From JAICLL01 sp035252155 (lineage in GTDB: Bacteria > Planctomycetota > Planctomycetia > Pirellulales > JAICIG01): a stretch of 20,800 nucleotides of DNA. The notes beneath the pieces are model-generated. The model was not told the DNA's origin. It did no database searches and was given only the letters and a program-made list of their open reading frames with translations. Of this stretch, positions 7,021 through 14,033 are shown piece after piece; position 1 is the first letter of the stretch, and every line of letters starts with the position of its first letter. Both the position numbers and the translations under genes were made by a program. The stretch is from the NCBI GenBank assembly GCA_035252155.1, contig DATFDL010000129.1, positions 1 through 20,800 of the forward strand. The letters run 5' to 3'.

Positions 7021-7788
7021 TCATCGGCCCTCGGCGGTGTAAATGGTGCGGCCGCCGTCGACAGGCAAGCATACGCCGGTCACAAATTCGTTGCCGAGCA
7101 AAAATAGCACGGCGTCGGCCACGTTCACGGGGCTGCCCTCGCGCTTGACTAACGTTCGTTCGATCGCCACGCGGCGCTCTTTGTCGGGCACGCTCTCGGG
7201 AATCATCACCGGCCCCGGCAAGACGGCGTTTACCCGCACCCGCGGATTGCGGCTGGCCAGCTCGATGGCGAAATCGCGGGTGAGCGCCGGAATGGCGCCC
7301 TTCGAAGGAAAATAAGCCGCGTAGTGCAAATAGGGCCGCTCGATCGCCCAATCGCCGCAATTGACAATGGCCCCGCCCGACGGCTGCTCGACCATGATCA
7401 GCCCGATCTGCTGGCAACAAAGAAACGTCGCCAGCGCGTTGACCTCGAAATGCTCGCGCACGTCGGCGGCGGTCACCTCTTCCAGGCGTCTCGATCGCCA
7501 GACGCCGGCGCAGTTCACCAGCGCGTCGATCCGCCCGAACAGAGAATGGGCCTGGCGCGTCATTTCGCGCACGGCAATTTCATCGCGCAGGTCGGCCAAC
7601 ACAACGCCAGCGGCGATGCCCTGCGATCGCAACTCGTCAGCCGAGGCCGTGGCCTCGGCGCGCGAGCGATGGGCGTGCAAAATCACGCGGTATCCGTGGG
7701 CCGCCAGCCGACGCACGACGCAGTTGCCGATCCGCGGCGCGCCACTGCCGGTTACCAGGGCCACTGGGCCTTCGTCGTTGAGAGCCAT
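7021..7788 (-). CDS. SDR family oxidoreductase, pteridine reductase (PTR1/FolM)-like (255 aa)
   Basis: This is a classical short-chain dehydrogenase with NADP-type features. The cofactor loop TGSGAPRIG is at residues 13-21. LHAHRS (37-42) matches the HxHRS phosphate-binding signature of pteridine reductases. NCAG is at 92-95. In place of the usual catalytic Ser there is Asp146 (IVNCGDWAIERP), followed by Tyr159 and Lys163. The spacing D-13-Y-4-K is that of PTR1 (Asp181, Tyr194, Lys198). This suggests reduction of a pterin, dihydrofolate or related carbonyl/imine rather than a sugar or lipid. An in-frame TTG at 7830 would add 14 residues. I chose the ATG at 7788, just before the first beta strand. 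No folate genes are adjacent. Confidence 0.9.
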   Translation of the reverse strand: MALNDEGPVALVTGSGAPRIGNCVVRRLAAHGYRVILHAHRSRAEATASADELRSQGIAAGVVLADLRDEIAVREMTRQAHSLFGRIDALVNCAGVWRSRRLEEVTAADVREHFEVNALATFLCCQQIGLIMVEQPSGGAIVNCGDWAIERPYLHYAAYFPSKGAIPALTRDFAIELASRNPRVRVNAVLPGPVMIPESVPDKERRVAIERTLVKREGSPVNVADAVLFLLGNEFVTGVCLPVDGGRTIYTAEGR

Positions 7789-7857
7789 GTGCAGTTCTTG
7801 CAAGTGGGCGTTCTTGATCGGTTTCGACAAACAAATTCGGTATTCATACGTTCGACG

Positions 7858-7950
7858 TCTGTAGGGAACGCACTCCGTGGCGTTCCGCGAAGGGCGGGTG
7901 GACGTCGCGCCGCCCCTCAGCGGAACGGCACGGAGTCCGTTCCCTACAGA
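7858..7950. repeat. 93-bp long inverted-repeat element, copy A
   Basis: The element begins TCTGTAGGGAACG and ends CGTTCCCTACAGA. The 31-base arms (7858-7888 and 7920-7950) are reverse complements with two mismatches, around a 31-base GC-rich centre containing GACGTC. A second copy of exactly the same length and arm layout is at 12572-12664. A diverged partial copy is at 17331-17405. No target-site duplication is visible. It could be a non-autonomous mobile element or a large structured intergenic repeat. Confidence 0.8.
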
Positions 7951-7983
7951 GGCCGTTACCGGTTTTGTTCGTCAAAACCGATT

Positions 7984-8098
7984 AGGATGGCCTTTCCAGG
8001 CCGTCTAACAAGTTTCCTCGACGGCCTGGAAGGCCATCCTCCATTTCTAAGTTCGCACCTTGGCCGCGTTGCTGGACGGCCTGGGTAAACCATCCTAC
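7984..8098. repeat. Three copies of an AGGATGG...GGCCGTC repeat, one inverted
   Basis: AGGATGGCCTTTCCAGGCCG(TC) at 7984-8005 is followed by its near-perfect inverse at 8020-8040. A diverged inverse-orientation copy is at 8075-8098 (GACGGCCTGGGTAAACCATC). The first two can fold into a roughly 21-bp stem with a 14-base loop. Together with the 93-bp element these fill the 354-bp gap between the pteridine reductase-like gene and the Nudix gene. Apart from the repeats and the Nudix ribosome site I see nothing in that gap. Confidence 0.78.
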
Positions 8099-8130
8099 AA
8101 TCTCTCTCTTTGCCTCTCGCATTCAGCAGC

Positions 8131-8135
8131 AAGGA
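8131..8135 (+). promoter_or_regulatory. Ribosome binding site that fixes a GTG start
   Basis: AAGGA stands 7 bases before the GTG at 8143. This decides the start against an in-frame TTG at 8110, which has no comparable site and lies 33 bp upstream. Confidence 0.65.
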
Positions 8136-8142
8136 TTCGCTC

Positions 8143-8769
8143 GTGCTCGAAGTGCATACCGAACAAGTGCTCGTGGTGCCGACCGCGCTGTTCCGCCGGC
8201 TCGGCTATTTTCAGGGTTTTTGTTCCGACGCCGACCGCTATCGCGACGAGTTGCTGCGGCCGGCCAACGTCAGCTACCATCCCCGCGGGCAGATGGAACA
8301 AGACCCGTCGTTCAAGCAGCTTATTCCCTATTGCTTGTTCCGCCACACGCGGGCCGACGGCGTTGCGACCATTTTTCAGTATACGCGCGGCACGGGACAG
8401 GGCGAAGGCCGGCTGCACAGCAAACGCAGTGTCGGCGTGGGCGGGCACATCTCGGCCGACGACGTGGGCGACGGCGCCGCCGATCCTTATCTCGAAGGAA
8501 TGCGCCGCGAATTGGCCGAGGAAGTTTACATCGACACAGTTTATCGCGAGCAGTGCGTCGGGCTGATCAACGACGACGAGAGCGAAGTGGGGCGGGTACA
8601 CTTGGGCATCGTTCATTTGTTCGACGTCGAGCAACCCGCCATTCGACCGCGCGAGAGCGAGCTGATCGAATGCGGCTTCCGTCCGATCGAGTCGCTGCTG
8701 GCCGACCTGTCGGGCTTTGAATCATGGTCGAGCATTTGCCTCAAGGCATTGTTCGAAGCGCGGCCGTAG
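8143..8769 (+). CDS. Nudix-fold protein of the COG4112 (predicted MutT-family phosphoesterase) type (208 aa)
   Basis: This is a predicted hydrolase of a nucleoside diphosphate derivative or related phosphoester. The N-terminal half has EQVLVVPTALFRRLGYFQGF and DPSFKQLIPYCLFRH, typical of the COG4112 group. GKRSxGxGGHI-like SKRSVGVGGHIS (94-104) leads into an extended Nudix box. After the Gly there is a 10-12 residue insertion (ADDVGDGAADPY), then LEGMRRELAEEVYI (117-130) with the metal-binding RELAEE core. Aligned strictly as G-x5-E-x7-RE, the first Glu position falls on Asp114; Glu118 is also nearby. The start is GTG 8143, supported by AAGGA. The stop TAG (8767-8769) is part of a palindromic repeat that begins at 8766. 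Substrate unknown. Confidence 0.88.
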   Translation: MLEVHTEQVLVVPTALFRRLGYFQGFCSDADRYRDELLRPANVSYHPRGQMEQDPSFKQLIPYCLFRHTRADGVATIFQYTRGTGQGEGRLHSKRSVGVGGHISADDVGDGAADPYLEGMRRELAEEVYIDTVYREQCVGLINDDESEVGRVHLGIVHLFDVEQPAIRPRESELIECGFRPIESLLADLSGFESWSSICLKALFEARP

Positions 8770-8795
8770 GGTGGGACGAGCTTGCGAGTCCCACC
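8766..8795. repeat. Single 30-bp GGTGGGAC-family palindromic repeat at a gene end
   Basis: This copy is identical to the 30 bases at 1732-1761. It begins with G8766, and its second to fourth bases (TAG) are the stop codon of the Nudix gene. It lies between that gene and the convergent DUF4058 gene. It can form an 8-bp hairpin on its own. Confidence 0.85.
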
Positions 8796-8838
8796 TTTGG
8801 CTCATCGCACCTACTGGCCGACTCCCCGCGGAAATTGC

Positions 8839-9594
8839 TCATCCTTCATCATCGGTTCCGTTGACCGGAGCTTCGAGCAGCCGCTTAAGCGCACCGGGAA
8901 ACATGCCCCAGGCGGTTTGGTAAGTTTTTTCTAGCGGGGCGGGCACGTAAAGCTCGTGCGTGAGGAAAATCGGCATTTCGGGCAACATGTCGCCGACCGC
9001 GAGGTTCTCGGCGTAGGCGCGTCGTTCGGCGGCCGCCAGATAGGAAACGACGGTCAACGGTTTGTCAGCCGGCAACCGAAAGTCTTCCTCAACCAATTCG
9101 TCCCAAATCGCTTTATGGACGCCCTGTCGGTCGCGCGGGGTCGGGGGAAAGAGATCGACGATGAGCAAGTGGACGCCTTGCCGGATGAAATCGGCCGACT
9201 TCTCGACAAAAGTACGAAACTCGGCGCGGCTGGCTTTATTGCCCGGTGAAACAATCTCGATCACCGCAACAACGTCGCCATGGCGATGCCGAACCGTGAG
9301 TTGGTTCGCTCTGCGGGCATAGACATCGGCGTCGCTCCGCGCCACCAGCCGCGCTTTTGGGGGCGCGGTCGCCAGGGCCAAAGCCGCGGTTTCCGCCCGC
9401 GGCCGTTCAGTTCGTTCGGCCAGCTTCAACGTCAAGACATCGGGAACCGATCCGGGGATAACCTGCTCGACGAGCGAGAAATAGTCGGAAGGGAGCACTC
9501 CCGCATTCAGAGCGTCGCATAGCGCGACGGTCCAGTTCTGATGAAAGTGGTGGAACAACCCCGCGTCGACGGTGGTCCAGTCGTGAATCGGCAT
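8839..9594 (-). CDS. DUF4058 family protein (251 aa)
   Basis: The opening MPIHDWTTVDAGLFHHFHQNW and the following LCDALNAGVLPSDYFSLVEQ are characteristic of DUF4058, a family common in planctomycetes and cyanobacteria with no established function. The central VAVIEIVSPGNK (about residues 110-121) and LLIVDLFPPTPRD resemble the core strands of PD-(D/E)xK-type restriction-like folds (Asp/Glu ... Lys), so a nuclease-like fold is possible but unproven. There is no signal peptide or membrane segment. The ATG at 9594 has GGAG about 10 bases upstream. It is divergent from the methyltransferase gene across 81 bp. Confidence 0.85.
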   Translation of the reverse strand: MPIHDWTTVDAGLFHHFHQNWTVALCDALNAGVLPSDYFSLVEQVIPGSVPDVLTLKLAERTERPRAETAALALATAPPKARLVARSDADVYARRANQLTVRHRHGDVVAVIEIVSPGNKASRAEFRTFVEKSADFIRQGVHLLIVDLFPPTPRDRQGVHKAIWDELVEEDFRLPADKPLTVVSYLAAAERRAYAENLAVGDMLPEMPIFLTHELYVPAPLEKTYQTAWGMFPGALKRLLEAPVNGTDDEG

Positions 9595-9675
9595 CGGACT
9601 CTTCTCCAGGAAGGAGTGGGTATTCTCATTCTATCAGGCGGATCGGCGTTCGTCGAAGCTTGACCCAGGCAGTCA

Positions 9676-10548
9676 ATGGGCCTAGCGTATCGCGAGGAAC
9701 CATCGGATCATCCCATGTTTGAGTATCTCAACGAGGTCGATTATCAAGCGCCCGACTTCGGCGACTTCTACGACGAGCTGCCGTTGTGGTCGGCGCCGTT
9801 CGGCTTGATGCTACTGGAGCGCGTGCCCGTCAGGCTGGGTCTGACGATTCTCGATGTTGGCGCCGGCACGGGCTTTTTGACCGTGGAGCTAGCCCAGCGA
9901 TGCGGAGCTACGAGCACGGTGATTGCCGTCGATCCTTGGGCGGCCGCCATGACTCGGTTGCAACGCAAGATCGAGTGGCTCGACCTGCGGAACGTGCGGC
10001 TCATGCGGCAAGACGCGGCCACAATCGATCTGCCGGACGCGTCAGTCGATTTGATCGTATCGAATCTCGGCATCAACAACTTCGAGAATATGGATGCGGT
10101 GTTGGAAACCTGTTTCCGTGTGGCCAAGCCGGGCGGGCAGTTGTTCCTGACGACGAACCTGGCCGGTCACATGCAAGAGTTTTACGACGTCTTTCGCGAT
10201 ACGCTGTCGGAGCTTGGCATGCACGATCGAATCGCCGCGCTCGACGCGCACGTTCAGCATCGCGGCACCGTTGAATCGCTCGTCGCGCGGATCGAGCGCT
10301 CGGGCTTTACCATTTGCAATGTCACGACCGAATCGTTTCGGATGCGGTTCGTCGACGGTTCTGCCCTGTTTCGCCACTATTTTATTCGGCTGGGCTTCCT
10401 GCCGGGCTGGAAGTCGCTCGTGCCTGTTGAGGCGCTTCAAACGACGTTCGACGCACTGGAACAGCGATTGAACGCAATCACCCGCGAGCGAGGTGAGCTA
10501 GCGCTTACGATTCCCACCGCGTGCATTGAGGCCGGGCGGGCGATTTAG
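9676..10548 (+). CDS. Class I SAM-dependent methyltransferase (290 aa)
   Basis: A Rossmann-like methyltransferase that transfers a methyl group from S-adenosylmethionine. Motif I is ILDVGAGTGFLTVELA (about residues 58-73). The acidic end of strand 2 is VIAVDPWAAAM (82-92). Motif II/III is RQDAATIDLPDASVDLIVSNLGINNF (111-136). Post-I features are RVAKPGGQLFLTTNLAG (148-164). This is the Methyltransf_11/25 (UbiE-like) pattern. The C-terminal 120 residues are probably the substrate-binding part, and the substrate cannot be read from sequence. ATG 9676 is the first start. An alternative ATG at 9715 (MFEYLNEVD) would remove 13 residues and also precedes the conserved region; neither has a strong ribosome site. 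Confidence 0.9.
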   Translation: MGLAYREEPSDHPMFEYLNEVDYQAPDFGDFYDELPLWSAPFGLMLLERVPVRLGLTILDVGAGTGFLTVELAQRCGATSTVIAVDPWAAAMTRLQRKIEWLDLRNVRLMRQDAATIDLPDASVDLIVSNLGINNFENMDAVLETCFRVAKPGGQLFLTTNLAGHMQEFYDVFRDTLSELGMHDRIAALDAHVQHRGTVESLVARIERSGFTICNVTTESFRMRFVDGSALFRHYFIRLGFLPGWKSLVPVEALQTTFDALEQRLNAITRERGELALTIPTACIEAGRAI

Positions 10549-10638
10549 CGTAGCTCCACCCTTGAAGTTATCATGGATCCTTCTTGACCACTTTGACCTA
10601 ATCGTGCAAACATGGGATGACTTTTTCGGAGCTAATGA

Positions 10639-10875
10639 ATGAAAACGAGGCAGACTGACCCACTCACCGCCAAACGCGTGGAAACGACGCCCGACGCCTT
10701 GGTCTTAATTGTCGGTGAACGGAGTATATCGATCCCCTGGGCGAGATGCTCGCCGAAGCTTGCCGCAGCGACTGAGAAGGAACGGGAACACGCTGAGCTT
10801 TCTCCAGGCGGCTACGGCATCCATTGGCCGTTGCTCGACGAAGATTTATCGGTCGGCGGCCTGCTCCAGCGTTGA
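10639..10875 (+). CDS. DUF2442 domain-containing small protein (78 aa)
   Basis: The stretch ALVLIVGERSISIPWARCSPKL, followed by AAATEKEREHAEL and GYGIHWPLLDEDLSVGGLL, is the DUF2442 signature (beta strands, then GxGIxWPxLDEDLSVxGLL). DUF2442 genes are often paired with a DUF4160 gene in toxin-antitoxin-like modules. No DUF4160 frame is visible in the 90 bp upstream or downstream here. The ATG at 10639 has GGAG 7 bases before it (10628-10631). It ends 20 bp from the convergent aldehyde dehydrogenase-like gene. Function unknown; possibly a DNA- or partner-binding antitoxin-like protein. Confidence 0.85.
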   Translation: MKTRQTDPLTAKRVETTPDALVLIVGERSISIPWARCSPKLAAATEKEREHAELSPGGYGIHWPLLDEDLSVGGLLQR

Positions 10876-10895
10876 CCGATCTTCGCGATCGCGCG

Positions 10896-12554
10896 TCAGC
10901 CGCGCAGCGCCGGGCCGACTAGCCCTGGCAGTTTCCACCAGGCGGGCCGACGATAAAGGTCCAACACCCGCCGGGCAAGCACGTGTGCCTGGCGGTGCGT
11001 GGGAAACCAAAACGGCTTCGGCCGGACGACGAGGGGAGCTTCGACCACGCTTTTTTCGACCCGGTCGAGAAACCAGGTGTTGTGCACCCAGCCGATGCCG
11101 CTTTGCGGGTCGGCGAGCATGCCGCCGGGATAACCGCCCCACGGCACACACATCATGGCATAGGCCAGCGCCGGCCACACATTGACCCCCACCGTGCCGT
11201 ATCGCAGCCGAGCGAGCGCCTGGTCGTAGGCTCGCGGCGATTGTCGAAAGCCAGGCGGAATCATCAACCCCACGCCCAGCGTGCCCCACACCCGCTCGTT
11301 GACGAATTCGACCGCGCGGTTCAAAAAGTCACTTGCGTTGTCCGATGCCAGCCCCGTCTCGGCGCAGGCGCAAACGAACGATTCTTCGGCAAACCAGTGC
11401 GGCTCGCGCTCGATCTCGACGCCGCGAACCAGCGTCCACGGCAGCGTGCCGGCGGGCACTTCGTCAGGCTCGCGGCCGACAAACCGGCGATAACGCTCAC
11501 GGGCGCCGGGATAATAGGCCAACCGCCGCGGCTGGCGGGCCAGCAGCGAGTCGATCTTGTCTAAAAAACGCTCACGCTGCGGCCAGCCGCGCGCGGTGAC
11601 AATCAGCTTCACCGCGATGCAATTGAACGAGGCATTGTTGACGATCATGGCCGCTACGTTCTCGGCCTGAAAATCGAGCTGCCGCTCGGTGTACTCGCCC
11701 GGCGCCACGATCCACGGGGTGACGTTGCTCAGCTCGCTGGTGATCGGCTTGGTCAGCAGCGGCTCGTTGCGCTGGCGCCGCTGGTCGCGTTCTTCGCCCG
11801 GCGCTCCCCACACGATTGCCTCGTGCGCGGCGAGCGAACCGGTGATGTGAACTTCATCCACCTGGGGGTGCTGGACGGCATAAGCCCCAGCCTCGGCGCC
11901 TCCCTGCATCAGCCGCAAAAAGCCCGCTTCGATCAGCGGCGCGAAGGCCGCTTCAAAAACCGGGGCCAGGTAGCCGTTCACCGGGTTGAGCTTGAGCAGC
12001 ACGACGCGGTTTTCTTGAAAGAGCTTGCTCAGGGCATCGGCGGCCGGGATTGACGAGACATTGCCCGCCCCCAGCACCAGGGCGATACCTTCGGTATTGA
12101 GCGAACGGCGGAAATGGTCGGCGATGTGCTCGGGTAAGTTGTCGCGTGTCACGTCGTCGGGCAGCATCGCCCAGCCGCGATAGCCGCGAAAAAGCAACGA
12201 GTCGAATAACCCCCGCGCGGGAAAGATCGGCAGGCGCAGCCGGCCGCCGACTTCTTCGACCGGGCCGGGCAGTGCGACTTTGCCGGTCTCGTCGAGTTGC
12301 CTCAGGCTGGTGATGAGCAGTTGCAGATAGCGCGTGACGGCCACCGGCCCGGTGGCCAAGTCTTCGCTCGCAGTAGGGTTGTCGGGCGCGAGGCCTTTGG
12401 CTTCGCACGCCGACGCGACCCAGGCGCCGGCCGATCGCCAGACGCCTTCGACGCACGCCGCGGCCAGCTCGATCCGTCGCGCAAGCGAGGTTTGTCGCCA
12501 GCGCGGTTTGGCGGACGCGAGCTCTGCCAGCAGGCGATCAGTATCGTTGGACAT
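10896..12554 (-). CDS. Divergent aldehyde dehydrogenase-superfamily protein (552 aa)
   Basis: This is an ALDH-fold enzyme of a subgroup distant from textbook ALDHs. Recognisable elements are the cofactor region ALVLGAGNVSSIPAADALSKLF (158-179), LLKLNPVNGYLAPVFEAAF (187-205) and VDEVHITGS (232-240). Then come ITSELSNVTPWIV with the general-base Glu274, NNASFNCIAVKLIV with the nucleophile Cys312, and VPWGGYPGG near the C-terminus in place of PFGGxKxSG. Oxidation of an aldehyde, or reduction of an acyl substrate, is expected; the substrate is unknown. The open frame extends upstream to 12764, but those 70 codons are repeat DNA. The ATG at 12554 starts MSNDTDRLLAELASAKPRW, as expected for the family. 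It lies 169 bp downstream of the acyltransferase on the same strand. Confidence 0.88.
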   Translation of the reverse strand: MSNDTDRLLAELASAKPRWRQTSLARRIELAAACVEGVWRSAGAWVASACEAKGLAPDNPTASEDLATGPVAVTRYLQLLITSLRQLDETGKVALPGPVEEVGGRLRLPIFPARGLFDSLLFRGYRGWAMLPDDVTRDNLPEHIADHFRRSLNTEGIALVLGAGNVSSIPAADALSKLFQENRVVLLKLNPVNGYLAPVFEAAFAPLIEAGFLRLMQGGAEAGAYAVQHPQVDEVHITGSLAAHEAIVWGAPGEERDQRRQRNEPLLTKPITSELSNVTPWIVAPGEYTERQLDFQAENVAAMIVNNASFNCIAVKLIVTARGWPQRERFLDKIDSLLARQPRRLAYYPGARERYRRFVGREPDEVPAGTLPWTLVRGVEIEREPHWFAEESFVCACAETGLASDNASDFLNRAVEFVNERVWGTLGVGLMIPPGFRQSPRAYDQALARLRYGTVGVNVWPALAYAMMCVPWGGYPGGMLADPQSGIGWVHNTWFLDRVEKSVVEAPLVVRPKPFWFPTHRQAHVLARRVLDLYRRPAWWKLPGLVGPALRG

Positions 12555-12571
12555 TTTTTTTAGTGCTCGGT

Positions 12572-12664
12572 TCTGTAGGGAACGCCCTCTGTGGTGCTGG
12601 CGCGAACTGCGACTCGGCCTGGCGCCGCCCCTCGCGGAACGGCACGGAATCCGTTCCCTACAGA
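12572..12664. repeat. 93-bp long inverted-repeat element, copy B
   Basis: It has the same ends (TCTGTAGGGAACG ... CGTTCCCTACAGA) and the same 31+31+31 layout as 7858-7950. The right arm (12634-12664) is nearly identical to that of copy A. The left arm has drifted, so the palindrome is weaker. It sits just upstream of the aldehyde dehydrogenase-like gene, where it could be in the 5' leader. Confidence 0.8.
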
Positions 12665-12672
12665 GCGTGTAA

Positions 12673-12698
12673 GGTGGGACTCGCAAGCTCGTTTCACC
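12673..12698. repeat. Diverged GGTGGGAC-family palindromic repeat
   Basis: GGTGGGACTCGCAAGCTCGT followed by TTCACC. Compared with 1798-1823 the far arm changed from GTCCCACC to GTTTCACC. On a plus-strand transcript the two changes replace G-C with G-U pairs, so the stem would still fold. It lies in the acyltransferase to aldehyde dehydrogenase gap. Confidence 0.7.
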
Positions 12699-12723
12699 CG
12701 ACGGGCATGTCCCGCCTACGGGC

Positions 12724-13488
12724 CTATCCCGGTTTCCATCTCTTACCGGCCAGGTCGGGCACAAAATCGTCGTGGCCGCCCAGCCGGGCGATCTCGGTCA
12801 TGAACCGCTTGGTCAGGCATTCGAGCACCTGACGGTCGCCGTTGCGGTCGTAGTATTCGGAGATGTCGATCGGCCGCCCGACAATCAGCCGCGTCTTGGC
12901 CAGCATGAAAAAAAAGCTGAACACCGTACCGCCAAACGGCGAGCCCTCGACATAGCAGGGTATGACCGGCACGCGTGCCTTCAGCGCCACCATCGCCGCG
13001 CCGGGGCGGCCAGGCAGCATGAATTGGTCAGTTTGGTTGATCCGACCTTCCGGAAACATGCCCACCAGGTCGCCTTGCTGGGCATACCGCATGGCCAGCT
13101 TGGTGGCGGCGGTGTCGATGCCCGCCCGGCCCACGGGAATGACTTGCAAAATGCGCAGCCCCCAGCCCACCAGCGGATGACGCACATATTCGCGGGCCAC
13201 CATCCAATGCACGGGCCTGTCGCAAGCCAACGCGACAAAGCCGGGGTCGATCGGCGAGCGATGGTTGCAGACGATCACTGCCCCCTGGTTCGGCGACAGC
13301 GCCACCGAACCTTCGATGCGTGCCCGCCAAAACACGCGGGTCATGAAATGGTTGTACATGTAAATCGGGAACTGGGCCGGCGTAAAACGCGTGCGCCGAT
13401 ATCCCCGCACCGTCCAGACCGCGCACGACAGCCCCATCAGGGCCAAAACGGCCACGGCCAACAGGTGCGTCGTCTGGTCGGAAAACAT
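12724..13488 (-). CDS. Lysophospholipid acyltransferase, PlsC/AGPAT family (254 aa)
   Basis: Transfers an acyl chain to a lysophospholipid-type acceptor at the membrane. One N-terminal membrane segment covers about residues 8-27 (HLLAVAVLALMGLSCAVWTV). Motif I is NHRSPID with His76 and Asp81 (HX4D). Motif II is VGRAGID (119-125), motif III FPEGRIN (145-151) and motif IV VIPCYVEG (175-182). All the catalytic and acceptor-binding motifs of the family are intact. An upstream TTG (13497) would add three residues; ATG 13488 is preferred. It is divergent from the phosphodiesterase (55 bp) and upstream of the aldehyde dehydrogenase-like gene. The specific role (phosphatidic acid synthesis or acylation of another lipid) cannot be told from the sequence. 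Confidence 0.92.
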   Translation of the reverse strand: MFSDQTTHLLAVAVLALMGLSCAVWTVRGYRRTRFTPAQFPIYMYNHFMTRVFWRARIEGSVALSPNQGAVIVCNHRSPIDPGFVALACDRPVHWMVAREYVRHPLVGWGLRILQVIPVGRAGIDTAATKLAMRYAQQGDLVGMFPEGRINQTDQFMLPGRPGAAMVALKARVPVIPCYVEGSPFGGTVFSFFFMLAKTRLIVGRPIDISEYYDRNGDRQVLECLTKRFMTEIARLGGHDDFVPDLAGKRWKPG

Positions 13489-13543
13489 GCTCGCCAACTA
13501 TACTCGGACCAGCCCCGAATACAACTCAGAGCAATGGGACGCC

Positions 13544-14023
13544 ATGCGAATCGGCATTGTCAGCGACACACACGGGCACACGGTCAATGCGATGGCCGCG
13601 GTGCGGATGCTCGAAAGCCTCGAAGTCGAGCGAGTGATCCACTGTGGCGACGTGGGGGGCGACGAAATTGTCGGGCTGTTCGCCCGCTGGCCCACGCACT
13701 TCGTTTACGGCAACGTCGACGATCGGCGGCGGCTTCGCTCGGCCATCGAGGCGGCCGGGCAACATTGCCACGACGCCATGGGCACGCTGGAATTATCCGA
13801 GCGGCGGGTTGCCTTCTTGCACGGCGACGATGTACCGCTATTGCGCCAGACGATCGCCAGCGGCAAGTACGACCTGGTTTGCCACGGACACACGCACGTG
13901 GCCAAACAGTTTCGTCAGGGGCCGACGCTGGTGCTCAACCCCGGCGCGCTCTACCGCGCCACGCCACACTCGCTCGCGCTCGTCGAGCTACCCAGCGTGG
14001 AAGCGACAATCATCACTGTCTAG
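13544..14023 (+). CDS. Metallophosphoesterase, YfcE/MJ0936-like phosphodiesterase (159 aa)
   Basis: A small two-metal phosphodiesterase. The metal-binding motifs are in order: SDTHGH (residues 7-12), HCGDVGG (about 34-40), YGNVDDRRRL, FLHGDD and GHTH (near residue 112). A C-terminal LNPGALYRA completes the family pattern. The length is right for the family and no domain is missing. The frame is open back to 13391, across the divergent acyltransferase start. The ATG at 13544 gives MRIGIVSDTHGH, the normal family start. The physiological substrate of YfcE-like enzymes is not settled. Confidence 0.93.
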   Translation: MRIGIVSDTHGHTVNAMAAVRMLESLEVERVIHCGDVGGDEIVGLFARWPTHFVYGNVDDRRRLRSAIEAAGQHCHDAMGTLELSERRVAFLHGDDVPLLRQTIASGKYDLVCHGHTHVAKQFRQGPTLVLNPGALYRATPHSLALVELPSVEATIITV

Positions 14024-14033
14024 CCAGCCAACG

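Noticed and set aside
7858..7950. Insertion sequence with target-site duplication
   Set aside because: Flanking bases on the two sides of copies A and B do not match, and no transposase frame exists inside 93 bp.
8839..10875. A defence island made of the DUF4058, methyltransferase and DUF2442 genes
   Set aside because: The methyltransferase resembles small-molecule types rather than DNA methylases. The genes are divergent rather than an operon, and no nuclease, helicase or NTPase accompanies them.
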